Source: Agarophyton chilense (Eukaryota > Rhodophyta > Florideophyceae > Gracilariales > Gracilariaceae). From it: 64,000 bases of DNA. The notes beneath the pieces are model-generated. The model had not been told where the DNA came from and ran no database searches. It saw nothing but the letters and a program-made list of their open reading frames with translations. Positions 10,701 through 20,100 of the stretch are shown here, piece by piece (position 1 is the first letter of the stretch; every line of letters starts with the position of its first letter). Location of the stretch: contig JARGXX010000092.1 in the NCBI GenBank assembly GCA_030374765.1, forward strand, positions 1,426,001 to 1,490,000. The letters are read 5' to 3'. Position numbers and translations under genes: made by a program.

Positions 10701-11913
10701 CGAAAAAATCACGAGCTTCAACGTTCCTTTGTTCGCCAGACCTACAGTTTAACAAACGGAAGGTTGCTCCCGCTGCTATCCACAGTGGATTTACATCCGA
10801 TATAGGAGAGGCAGTCACAATATTTCCACTCACCGTCCCTACATTTCTAATCTGTTTTCCTGCGAACAGCTCCAACTGGGATTGGATAGCTTGGAGGGAG
10901 CTCATTTGGTAAAGCTTTGGAGAGGTGGTGCTTTTCCTTTTTTTCAACGAGTTCGTGATGTAACCATCGAGCTGGGTCCATGTTACGGATGCTCCAATCT
11001 TCAATCCATTTTTTTCATCTACAATGCCCTGCAATTCTAGCACGTCTGAAGTGCTTATCAACACAGGGGCTCTGAGATTCTTAAACTTCATTTCGATACC
11101 GATCTCAGTATTTCCAGCTAGCAGTTTGGCCGATGGCTCCTCCCTTTTGAAAAGCATCAAACGGTCGAGAGATACAGGTCGAAGCCACCGGCCGCCGGCC
11201 AAATTTAGTTCTCTTGGCTTGAATTCTATGAGCTCGGGGGGGAATACGTATTCTTTTTCAGCCCCATCCATGTGCGTATCTTTTCGGCTACATTCGGAGG
11301 TTCCAATCGAATGGCTTTCAGAATTGGATTCACTAACTTTGCAACACTGTTCTCCCATCGGGCAAGGCGTAACATCGTTTCTATTCTTCTGCGCTACAAG
11401 GTTTTTATACGCATCCAGAATTGGTCGATAGCCGGTACATCTGCAAAGGTTCCCATCAAAGTTCTTCTCAACGTCTTCTTCGTTCAACGCAACCTTTTCC
11501 GATTGTGGGTTTGACCCATGCTCTCTGAGTAGTGCAAACATGCTCATTACGATCCCGGGAGTACAAAATCCACACTGAGAGCCATGGGAATTGGCCAGAA
11601 CAGACTGTACAGGTGCCAGACCATCTCTGATGTTTCCCACAGCCTCAATTGTGGTGATTGCAGCTCCGTCGCATGCAGCCAATGGCATCAAGCATGCATT
11701 AATAGCAAGATGGTGGATACGACCTTCAACCCGATCATAGTAAGAGTACAACACTGTACAGGCGCCACACCCACCCTCACCACAACCCAGCTTCGTACCC
11801 GTCAAACGTTCCTCACTTCGAAGGTATGAAAGAAGAAGATTGAGAGTATTGGGCCCCGAAATCTCTCGACGGAACCCATTTATGTACACCAACACAGTAT
11901 CACTTCGACTCAT
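7768..11913 (-). CDS. XDH: xanthine dehydrogenase (molybdenum hydroxylase)
   Basis: Oxidises hypoxanthine and xanthine to urate using Moco, two 2Fe-2S clusters and FAD. 1381 aa from the ATG at 11913, close to the family's usual 1330-1360; the frame stays open upstream to a GTG at 11991, but DTVLVYINGFRREI is the conserved start region. Order: plant-type 2Fe-2S domain (CGEGGCGAC, about 44-50), second Fe-S domain (GFCTPGI, NLCRCTGYRP), FAD domain (AGNTEIGIEMKFK, FFVSYRKVDL), then the Mo domains. The latter show EHWYLEP (about 778), RIGGGFGGKE, AFRGFGGPQ (about 950), GGVEMGQGLH and the catalytic Glu in KAVGEPP (about 1311). The Glu in WYLEP and the Arg in AFRGFGG match the purine-contacting pair of bovine XDH (Glu802/Arg880), favouring XDH over aldehyde oxidase. 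The enzyme is cytosolic or peroxisomal in known cases. Confidence 0.97.
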   Translation of the reverse strand: MSRSDTVLVYINGFRREISGPNTLNLLLSYLRSEERLTGTKLGCGEGGCGACTVLYSYYDRVEGRIHHLAINACLMPLAACDGAAITTIEAVGNIRDGLAPVQSVLANSHGSQCGFCTPGIVMSMFALLREHGSNPQSEKVALNEEDVEKNFDGNLCRCTGYRPILDAYKNLVAQKNRNDVTPCPMGEQCCKVSESNSESHSIGTSECSRKDTHMDGAEKEYVFPPELIEFKPRELNLAGGRWLRPVSLDRLMLFKREEPSAKLLAGNTEIGIEMKFKNLRAPVLISTSDVLELQGIVDEKNGLKIGASVTWTQLDGYITNSLKKRKSTTSPKLYQMSSLQAIQSQLELFAGKQIRNVGTVSGNIVTASPISDVNPLWIAAGATFRLLNCRSGEQRNVEARDFFVSYRKVDLHQDEILLHVFVPWNESQFDMTHAFKVSRRREDDIAIVSAGVRLKLALRAPDSWKATDNENGYNFVIEEAYVGMGGVSSRTLPMVDVETALKGKEFSHQSLREGMEVMARSISLPRDVPGGMPEYRQCLAVGFVFKAFVATAQAIQEDSKCNRSVLFGLGFDSEVDTPLLPRKKHVVSKGVQIVSDCRPLREKDITGKPIPHLSASLQVSGEAKYLDDIPKFDRELQAALVLSSEPHATIASIDYSDAERSPGVFQIVDVKHVKGRNMIGPIFHDEACFADGKVTTIGQVIAIVTAETVEQAKQAARAVRVKYETLQAVVTIEDAIASGSYSELVPPRFLQKGETAKVLEDAGKYNRVVSGSVRIGAQEHWYLEPNGAIAVPEENGEMTIFSSSQSPEKTQAMASRALGQAAHKIVCKVKRIGGGFGGKETRCCFLSSAVAVAAQTTCRPVRLVLDRDVDMMTTGTRHAFLGKYTVGFQSNGRIIAMKLDAYLNMGNAVDLSGAVLDRALYHSVNSYDIPNVSVIGRACYTNTTSSTAFRGFGGPQGMLMCENVIEHVAWELNIAPERVREVNLFGKHGNKSMTPYGMGFDSDPLVASWDSVLKDSNFSERRKETDAFNSTHSYRKRGLSAIPTMFGISFSFSPLNQAGALVHIYKEDGSVLITHGGVEMGQGLHTKICQIAASELGIPLEKVFVSETATDKIPNASPTAASASSDLYGMAVQIACRKLRGRLNVFMGPEYETTWEEAVTKAWLNRVCLFATGFYETPGIDDVNLAVPGSTGRPFSYFTYGAAVSEVEIDVLTGEMHVIRTDVVMDVGRPLNPAIDIGQIEGAFVQGLGWCTMEEFVRGAKEEHIWLKEGQVFTVGPGTYKLPAFGDVPQDFRVRVLDKRSEEGSICSSKAVGEPPLFLAASVFFAIRDAISSSRRNNGMHGWYNLDSPASVERIRLKSVERVTDSVLPDMKWANASLSL

Positions 11914-12698
11914 ATCGACCAGGTATAACCAAACAAAGATGTTTACGTTGTGAGAGCCTCTAGCAAAGGCCAGATCACAGAATTCGAGCACCTGGGGATG
12001 TCAGTGAACAAGTATGATAAAAAAATGCAATGCCTGATTCTTCTCACCAGCTGCGAGTTGAGCAATGCTAGTACGGCGCGAGGTATAATTGCTTTCGCGG
12101 AAGGAGTCGGGCAACTTAACAGAGACAAATTCCATCCCGGTGGAAGATTAAAGGGGTAGATTGCTACTTCCACGGCAATTTGATATTCTGACAAAAAGAA
12201 ATAAGAAATGGTTCATAGCGCCAGGGCTCATCTGACGTGCGCGGGGATCTCCGTGGCCATCCTCTAGAGATCCGTGCGGGGTGGCGCCGTTCCTATCTAT
12301 TGGTGCGCAACTCCACGTCTTGACACTAACTTCAAATGGCCGATGGTGCCGCTGATCTTCTTGCATGTGTCTTTGATACAAATGTCGTTGCCGCGCCACC
12401 GAGCTCACCTTGCGCCCCGGCAGCGCTTACCGTCTGAAGCCGCTATGTCGCTCTCGGAAATCGACAATACTCCTTTGCTTTCATAACAGAAGATATCATG
12501 GCCCTGCTCCGCCACAGCAGACAGACCGAAAATGAGTTCTTCTTCTTCACTGTGGTTTGTCGCCTCTGATTCAGGGACGACAGTAATCCTATCACTGTGG
12601 ATAGATCTGTTCTTAAGAAGGCCAAAAACCTTGACGACCATTGCTGAATCCAATCTATCAGCGGTGTATATTTTCTCTCTTTTCGTGTTGGTAGTTCA

Positions 12699-12731
12699 CC
12701 GCGGCGGGCGGCGGGCGGCGGGCGGCGGGCG
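12699..12731. repeat. tandem repeat, 7-bp unit GCGGGCG
   Basis: About four and a half perfect copies of a 7-bp G/C unit lie in an otherwise mixed-composition spacer. It is a minisatellite-like tract. On the minus strand it is a C-rich run within about 800 bp upstream of XDH. Confidence 0.85.
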
Positions 12732-13078
12732 TCTATCGAAGCCGAAATAGAACGTGATCGACGTCTTACCAGTGAATTTACCACCCCGGCTACGTCACTA
12801 CGGAACTATGCATGGCAAATCTCGTGAGCCAACGACAGGGTCTTTATCGTGTGCAACGGGTACTTTGAACAGCATTTTGCTAACACAGCTTCTCGCTACG
12901 GAGCAGAAACCTTCAACACCAGCACCAGTCTACCACCCGCAAAAGAGCGTAGGGGATTGACGGTTACAGATATCATCAAGAAGTGGCCTGAAAGAATGCT
13001 GGTTTTCCTCGTGAGAGAGCGTTACTTTAAACAGAAACGCTTTGCACTACGTAGTAATTGAACTAGTGTGCCTATAAA

Positions 13079-13101
13079 GAGAGCGAGAGAGAGAGAGAGA
13101 G
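13079..13101. repeat. GA microsatellite
   Basis: GAGAGCGAGAGAGAGAGAGA is a dinucleotide run with one interruption, in the XDH-RIB7 spacer about 940 bp upstream of the RIB7 start. GA tracts can act as GAGA-factor-like sites in some eukaryotes; no such role is shown here. Confidence 0.8.
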
Positions 13102-14037
13102 CACCAGTCTGTAACTATCGATTTTTCTAAAGACAAGACCGCCTTCACATGGCACAGGCGGGCATCGTCACCTTGAAACACGTGGAGACGATCACAGATT
13201 AGTTGTCTCGGGAGGGTGTGGACTACTATTCAATAACAACTGCTTGTTGCGCGGTGCCTTGCGAATCATCGCAGACCAGGTCCACGGCAAGTTACCGCAG
13301 TAGGAAATTGTGTTCCCTTCGTAATGAATTTATTTGCGGTAGCCGTAGAGCACCGTATCGGACAGTTGATAGACCACATTCATTCGACGTACCCTGGAAT
13401 TCTCAGACGTCCTGGCTTAATAACGGACCTTCAACACGTCGCAAGTTTATCGACCTGAGGCATCACTACTTTCGTAATCACGTTAGAAATACATCAATTG
13501 AGCTGGAATATGTACCGTCCGCGCAAAACCTGGCCAAGATTCGAATGAAACCCGCCGGTCGCCTCGTCTTCCTCTGCCTTTGAAAGGCTCCCAACATCAC
13601 GAGTCACGAGCTCCGACTCTCACTCAGCTGCCCCTCGCAATCAGGAGGCGTGTCGTCAAAAACCTCCGGCCTTGACATTTGAAAGGGTTTGCTCAAGGTG
13701 TTCGCCGTAGAAGCCGGACATTCCGTTGTCACACACGTACACGTTGCCATCATGATGTAGAAGCGACGCCGACGATCGAAGCAGTTTATGCGGTCCTTGC
13801 AATGGACAAAAGTTCACCGTCTCCTAATCCATTTAATCCCGCTGTGACTGACGGCCCGTTGCAGGTCATGAACAATCATTCAAATTGAAGAATTTTGCAG
13901 ACTTCTACTTTGGTTCGCACAGCTTCCTCGAGTCGAAACTCTCGGCTGCCACTGTCGTTGAGATCACAATCGTGCCACCTCGTTTAGGTCAACGGCAGAT
14001 CGAACTACGAAGGTAATATTCGATGACGGGCTCGTGA

Positions 14038-14811
14038 ATGGATTTCGTACTGAACAGGATCTTCGCCACAACAGGCCGCGAACCTCCACCTCAGAGACCC
14101 ACAGTTTGCCTCACATGGGCTCAATCGCTGGATGGGAAACTGGCTTCATCTCCGAGTACGCCTACACTCATCTCTGGGGCTCAGTCAATGCAAATGACGC
14201 ATGCGCTACGCGCACTACATGATGCGATTCTTGTGGGTGTCGGTACCGCGTGTGCTGACAACCCTCGCTTGACGTGCCGCATCGATGACGAAACGCAAGG
14301 TATGGTTGGTGCTCTATTGGAACAATATCAACGGAATCGTCCGGCAAATTATGATCCTCTGCCAGTGGTACTTGATTCACGGCTTCGGACTCCTCTTTTT
14401 ACCAAATTCCTTCACACTCCTCGAGAGGAAAACCAAAAGCCGCTTGTCTTCTGCAGCAATATTACAGACCATCAGACAGCAACTTCGCTCCGCCACTACG
14501 CAAGTGTGATTCCAGTGCCCGAAGTCGCAAAAACTCCCGATACGATCAGACTGAGTCTTCCCGATATTCTAAGACATCTGCGCGAAAGAGGCATAAAGAG
14601 TCTTATGGTTGAAGGCGGTGCTAAGGTTATTTCATCCTTTGTCGACCAAGGGCTATGGGACGTTGCAGCGATAACAATTGCGCCCGCTATTTTTGGATCT
14701 GGGGTAGCGCTTCAACACGAAAAGGGCGAACAAGCGAGGAAAGCAAGTTTGAGCAACGTTTCCTGGACTCAATTAGAACAAGACGTAGTCATGGTCGGCT
14801 TCCCGACTTGA
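14038..14811 (+). CDS. RIB7: 2,5-diamino-6-ribosylamino-pyrimidinone 5'-phosphate reductase (riboflavin synthesis)
   Basis: A 257-aa stand-alone RibD C-terminal (DHFR-fold) domain. It reduces the ribosyl chain of the pyrimidine intermediate to a ribityl chain with NADPH, before deamination, as in the fungal and archaeal branch of riboflavin synthesis. Family marks in order: TWAQSLDGKL (about 26-35), the MTHALRALHDAILVGVGTA and ADNPRL block (about 53-77), a PLPVVLDSRL strand, and the NADPH-binding motif MVEGGAKVISSF (about 189-200). Spacing and length match yeast Rib7. In bacteria and plants this domain is usually fused to a deaminase, which is absent here. There is no obvious transit peptide. 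The start is the first ATG (14038). The stop lies 96 bp from the stop of the convergent transporter gene, so the 3' UTRs probably overlap. The NADPH and reductase roles are inferred from the family. Confidence 0.92.
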   Translation: MDFVLNRIFATTGREPPPQRPTVCLTWAQSLDGKLASSPSTPTLISGAQSMQMTHALRALHDAILVGVGTACADNPRLTCRIDDETQGMVGALLEQYQRNRPANYDPLPVVLDSRLRTPLFTKFLHTPREENQKPLVFCSNITDHQTATSLRHYASVIPVPEVAKTPDTIRLSLPDILRHLRERGIKSLMVEGGAKVISSFVDQGLWDVAAITIAPAIFGSGVALQHEKGEQARKASLSNVSWTQLEQDVVMVGFPT

Positions 14812-14907
14812 AGACTACCAAAGACACACGAATGAGACGGACCACTCCTTGATACTGCTGTGAGTTAACAAAAGCATCCTTACTGAGTTTCAAAATTCAA
14901 AGCTGTT

Positions 14908-16427
14908 CTAGAATTCAAGGTCTTGCGCAGTAAGATCTTCATCTTCCATTCTTATTATTTCTTCTTCGTCGTTGATCGTGACTTCCTCGTATCGACCACC
15001 CGAATGCGATAATGCCGCGACTCGATCGCTGTGCAAATATCCAGCACAGATTATGAAAAAGAATCCAGCTATGAAACTAGCGGTGACACAAAAATACAAG
15101 GCCTTCTGCAGGGCCACAGCTCTTGACACACCTTTTCCTCCATCATGCATCCTGTCTGCCACCAAACCGATGGCCAGCGGGGACACAGAATCTCCTAGAA
15201 TATGCGAAATAGTCAAGGATATTCCGTTCGCTGTGTTTCGTTGTGAGGGAGGAACAACAGTTAGCTGAATGGCTGCAAGTAAAGGCCAGGTAAAGCTGAC
15301 CAATGTCTCCCCGACCAAAATAAGAAACCATGTGAGCGCGTATCTAGATGGAGAAAAGTAAATGGCCAGAAAAACAAATGGAGTTGCAAAGAGTAAAGAT
15401 ATGCCGCTCACATAAGCATCGCCAGAGGGATCCTTCTTTGAGTACATCTTCGAAAGCTGTGGACCGAGAATACAGCCTCCGACACCAGCAATGATTGTTA
15501 TTATACCAAATGTTCGCGTTATGACAGCCTCGCAAACGGCGTCTTCAGAATCACAGTTAAAGCGTTGTAACAAGGCCGAAGCCCATTGCGCTAGAGCACC
15601 CGCTGTAAACGTCATTCCAACAGCTCCCCATGTACTCCAGAAGAACGACTGAACTCGCCATATATCTATGGCGTCACGAACAAATCCCGTGAAGCCAGAG
15701 CGTTCTTTCGTTGAAGAGTTTGAACTGGAATGGGCAATGCCGTCTGAATCACCTCTACTTGGCTCAGATACGAAACACAGCAATATAGACGCTAGCACAA
15801 TACCGAGAAAGGGAGTAATCCGAAATGCCCATCGCCAGTCAAGAATGCGAGCCACCTCACCCGCGTATATGTAGCCTAAGGCTGCACCCAGTGGAATAGA
15901 ACTGCTGTATAGACCGAGAATGCGTGTACGCTCAGTTCCGGTATATAGATCAGCGATAATTGTGGGAGCTAAAACGGAGTACGACGCTTCACCTATGCCA
16001 ACAACGGCTCGAAAGGCCAGGAATTGCCAGTAGTATTGCGCAAAAGACGCGCATAAACCGGCAATGCTCCATCCTACAACACCGAAGAACAAAAGAGGAA
16101 CACGGGGAACGCGATCTCCAAAATAGCCGAAAACAGGAGAGAGGGTCATGTAGGTAATGATGAAAACGCTCGTGACCAGACCGCCTTCTGCATCGGTCAA
16201 CCCAAACCCACCCTGGTCTGGTGGTGCTTGCAGGTCGTTAATAATACCAGCTACACTCCATCTATCTGATGTGCGACAAATGGAAAAAGAGGTCTTTGTT
16301 AGGGTTTCTTTTTGCAGAATAGGCGCTAAGCTCGGAAAGAATAGTGGAGTAAAGCGTTCGTACCGATATAGTTGAAGAGACTGATTGCGAACAAAAGCGC
16401 AACCACTTGGCCTTTCGAGGCCACCAT
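14908..16427 (-). CDS. Spinster-like MFS transporter, two exons
   Basis: Twelve-helix major facilitator of the Spinster family, whose members export sphingosine-1-phosphate or lysolipids from lysosomal or plasma membranes. Family marks: FIITYMTLSPVFGYFGDR, VVGIGEASYSVLAPTIIADLY and SIPLGAALGYIYAG. A continuous frame from 16443 lacks the first helix and begins with unrelated sequence. Helix 1 lies in another frame: ATG at 16427, GQVVALLFAISLFNYI. Removing 16266-16363 (GTACGA...CATCAG) joins this at a split Asp codon to give NYI-D-RWSVAG, matching the family's NYMDRFTVAG. Exons 16427-16364 and 16265-14908 make 473 aa, in frame. The C-terminal tail is acidic and presumably cytosolic. Substrate unknown. 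Confidence 0.9.
16266..16363 (-). other. 98-nt spliceosomal intron of the Spinster-like gene
   Basis: Read on the minus strand, the intron starts GTACGA and ends CACATCAG. It contains CCCTAAC about 40 nt before the acceptor, a good branch-point match, and a pyrimidine-rich stretch (CTCTTTTTCC) between them. An in-frame TAG inside it would stop exon 1 after 33 codons. Splicing restores the family-conserved Asp split between G16364 and AT at 16265-16264. Confidence 0.88.
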
Positions 16428-17141
16428 CGACACGGGAAGTCACAGGGTTGTGTAAGGCGAGCAGAAACAGCTTTAAACTTATACACTCATGGTCTGAAAA
16501 GAAACAGAAGCACGAGTTTTTAAGGAGTAGGGAGCGCGGAGATGGAAGTAGTTTAGCTTAAGATGTTGACGGGCACGGCGTAGGGAAGGAAGGGTGTGAA
16601 TCGTGTGACGCAGTTGACGTTTTGCCGCCACACCGGGTGCGTAGGACGCAATGCGTAGACACGCGTGGTGGGGTATTGCCGCTGGTTGTTTTGTTACGTC
16701 CGAGCGTCGGGCTGATGGTGCTGACGAATAAATGCACTGAATTTTCGTGAAAGGAACTCTACTGCCAGCGAGGTTTTCAGCTGCCAAGTGGATCAACGTC
16801 AATGGTGACGTCATATACACGTCTCCTCGAATTCCACGTGACCACGTGTACAATGCTGCCTCCATCGAGGACAGTTACACGGGGCGGCCGGCCGCTTCAC
16901 GCCGTTGTTACGAAGCACAGCGGCACAGATCATCTGCCGGGCGGTTTTGCGCGTCCCCACCGGCTGCTCGACAGGGTGCGAAGCCGTGTCTCTTGTGCAC
17001 CGAAGCAACGACCGTATCACATGTTCTTCAAAGCACCACTTCGTGGTTCTGTGATCATCTCTTCAAAATCGCAGCACCTGCTTCACTCATAACTTCATTC
17101 CACTGCTCACATTAAAGCCCATCGCATACAGCCTCTAAAAC
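16428..17141. promoter_or_regulatory. divergent promoter region of Spinster-like gene and eIF5B
   Basis: This 714-bp spacer lies between two start codons. It carries a perfect CRE-type palindrome TGACGTCA (16806-16813), 336 bp before the eIF5B ATG. Two CACGTG G-boxes follow at 16835-16840 and 16843-16848, spaced 8 bp start to start. bZIP proteins bind the first motif and bHLH or bZIP proteins the second in other eukaryotes. Their use here is inference. Confidence 0.55.
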
Positions 17142-20100
17142 ATGGATGACGATTTCTTCCAGTTTGAGGCTCCAGCAGATGTAGCACCTGAGCTAGTGCT
17201 TGGAAAGAAAAAGAAAAAGAAAAAGAAAAAGAAAGATGATGCAGCATCTAAACAGGTTGAATCTACAAATCTTGCCTCCAACGGCCACGAAGTGAAAACC
17301 CACGAAGCGGAAAACACCGGAACGCAAAGTCAATCTTCCCACGTCGCTTCTGCGTCCGATTTTTCTGCTCTTGGCTTGGAAAATGAAAGCGAAAGCATTC
17401 CTCTCGTTCTCGGAAAGAAGAAAAAGAAGAAGCAAAAGAACAAAAATGTTTCGCCACTTGAGGCGGATGAAACCTTGCCACATGAAGCAGGTGTCCAGGA
17501 TTTGGATGAAGAAGAAAAAGAAACTTTAGATTCAGTGCCTACTTCCGCGTTTACTTCCCTATCTTTAGGTGAGGATGATGACAAAACAACTGCCGAAAAC
17601 GGCGTTTTTGATGTCATCGATGTAGCCTCGAAGAAAAAGAAGAAGAAAACCAAGAATAAAAAGCCTCTAGAACTTCCAGATCCACCGGAAGAGAACATGT
17701 TGATGAGCGAGGAGGCCCCGCTCGAGGTAAAACGTCCCTTGACCGCTGCGGAAAAAAAGAAGGCGAAGAAAGAGCGTGACCGTCTTGCGAAAGAAGAGAA
17801 AGCGAAGAAGGAAAAGGAAGAACTTGATGCCCTCCTGGCTGAAGTTTATGGTCCTACACCGGAGTCGAGCGGCAACACAGCTGCAAACAGTCTTCCCGAG
17901 CAAGGACAAGCGCCTACTGCCTCAACAAGCAAGAAGAAGAAGAAGAAGGGCAAAGGAAACACTCCTGCTGCCACGGATGATGTTGACGCCCTTCTAGCTG
18001 AACTAGAGGGGACTGAGCCTACCACAAAGGAAGACTTAGATTCGAGACCCGCGGCGGACGTGGATGATCTTTTAGCAGAACTTGGAGGTGTTGGAGCTGC
18101 CGGGGATGCGCCTGCTGCCAAAAAGAAAGCCAAGAAGAAGAAAAAGAAAGGCGCAGCGAAGGCTGAGGATGAGGCAGATGGTGGCGCAGGCGAAAGTGCC
18201 TCAGCTGCTCCTGAAACCAAGAAACCGAAGAAGAAAGAGTCCGCTATGGTGCGTAAGATGCGAGAGCAGAGAGAGAAAATGTTGGCCGAAGAAGAACGTT
18301 TACGGAAACAAGAAGAAGAGGAGGCTGCACGAATCGCCGAGGAACAACGCAAGAAAGAGGAGGAGGAAAAAAGAAAAGCTGAAGAAAAAGCTAAGCGAAA
18401 AGCCGCAGAGAAGGCAAAGAGAGAGCGCAAACGCCAGGAGGGCACTCTGCTCTCCAAGGCCGAGAAAGAGCGAAGGAGGAAAGCTGAAGCTTTCAGGCAA
18501 CAGATGATAGCCATGGGTAGAGTTCCTGCTGTGTCGGTGAAAGAAAGTACTGAAAGTTCTCAAGAAAACGTGCGTGCGAAGAAAAAGAGACCTTCTAAAT
18601 CCAACGATGCCGACGAGTCGCCTCGAAGTCAGGTAGTGGAAGAAGTCAAACCTGTTACTCCCGAGGTTGCAGACATACCTGACGGTGAGAAAGTGAATGA
18701 AGTTCCCAAACCCGAAACTGAACCCGAACCTGAGCCAGAACCTGAACCTGAAGTCATTCCTGATGCTTGGGACGAATTGCCTGAGGTAGACGAAAGTGTG
18801 AAACCAACGGAAGCCGCCGACGAGGTCGAAGTCGGCCAACAGAAGAAAATGCCCAAGAAAAATGAAGAAAGGCAAGAGGCCGAAGAAGAGTCAGATGATG
18901 ACGAAAGCGATGAGGATTATGATGATTCTGACTACGAGGGAATGTCAAAGGCTGAGATAGCGGCAGAGAAGAGAAGAGACTCCATCCGTCGAAAGCGAGC
19001 TAAAGAGAAGGAAGCTGCAATGGCTGCGCGAACACGCGACCATCTTCGTTCTCCTGTGATTTGCATTCTTGGTCATGTCGATACAGGCAAGACAAAGATT
19101 CTGGATCGAATTCGCCGGACCAATGTGCAAGACGGGGAAGCGGGAGGTATTACGCAGCAGATCGGTGCCACGTACTTCCCAATTGAAGCTGTAAAAAAGG
19201 AGGCGACGAAATTAGAAGAAGGGAGGAAACTCTTGTATAATGTACCCTCTTTGCTTATCATTGATACGCCTGGGCATGAGTCCTTCACAAATCTTCGTTC
19301 TCGCGGTTCTTCTTTATGTGATATTGCCATCCTTGTTGTGGATATCATGCATGGACTGGAGCCGCAGACACGCGAGAGCATTGATCTTCTAAAAATGAGA
19401 AAGACTCCGTTCATTGTAGCCCTGAATAAGATTGATCGTATGTATGATTGGACAGCACAACCACACAACTGTCCGACAAGAGTTTCCATGGAAAAGCAAC
19501 CCCGCCACGTCCAAGAAGAATTCTTGCGGAGAGTTAAAGAAACAAAACTTCAATTTGCCGAGATTGGATTCAATACTGAGCTTTATTGGGATAATAAGGA
19601 TATGCGAAAAACTGTGTCACTGGTGCCTACTTCGGCCATTACTGGTGAAGGAATGCCTGATCTACTCATGCTTTTGTTGGCGCTCCCGCAGAAACTGCTG
19701 ACTGAACGCTTAATGTTCACGTCCATTCTCGAAGCCACTGTACTGGAAGTGAAGGTTATCGAAGGACTGGGAACGACGATTGACATCATTCTTACCGGTG
19801 GTGTAATTCACGAAGGAGACACAATTATGGTGGTTGGGCTCGATGGACCAATCGTAACCACGATTCGGGCACTGTTAACACCTCATCCTATGAAGGAAAT
19901 GAGAGTGAAGGGACAGTATCTCCACCACAAAGAGATCAAGGCTGCGCAAGGCATTAAGATATCAGCAGATGGCCTCGAGAAGGCGGTGGCTGGAACGCAG
20001 CTAATGGTTGTTGAAGACGCTTCTAATGAACAAGAAATGGAATATGTACGCGAGGAAGTAATGAAAGACTTCCAAACCATTCTTACAAATGTTGACAGGT

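Larger units (their letters stand above)
11914..14037. other. intergenic region between divergent XDH and RIB7
   Basis: This 2.1-kb spacer holds only short frames without protein character, several of them lacking an ATG. It contains a period-7 G/C-rich tandem repeat (about 12699-12731) and a GA run (13079-13101). I see no RNA gene. Both divergent promoters must lie here. Confidence 0.6.

Noticed and set aside
13203..13583. 126-codon frame in the XDH-RIB7 spacer
   Set aside because: It has no ATG at its start and no protein-like pattern.
11914..14037. XDH and RIB7 as a co-regulated flavin unit
   Set aside because: XDH needs FAD and RIB7 makes its precursor, but the genes are 2.1 kb apart, divergent, and show no shared regulatory motif that I could find.
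14908..16443. Single-exon model of the Spinster-like transporter from 16443
   Set aside because: Its first 60 residues lack helix 1 and have no family similarity; the spliced model restores the conserved helix and Asp.
17846..18875. Long Ser/Phe/Leu-rich minus-strand frames inside eIF5B
   Set aside because: They are the complement of Lys/Glu codons (AAG/GAA giving CTT/TTC) in the charged tail of eIF5B and have no independent signal.
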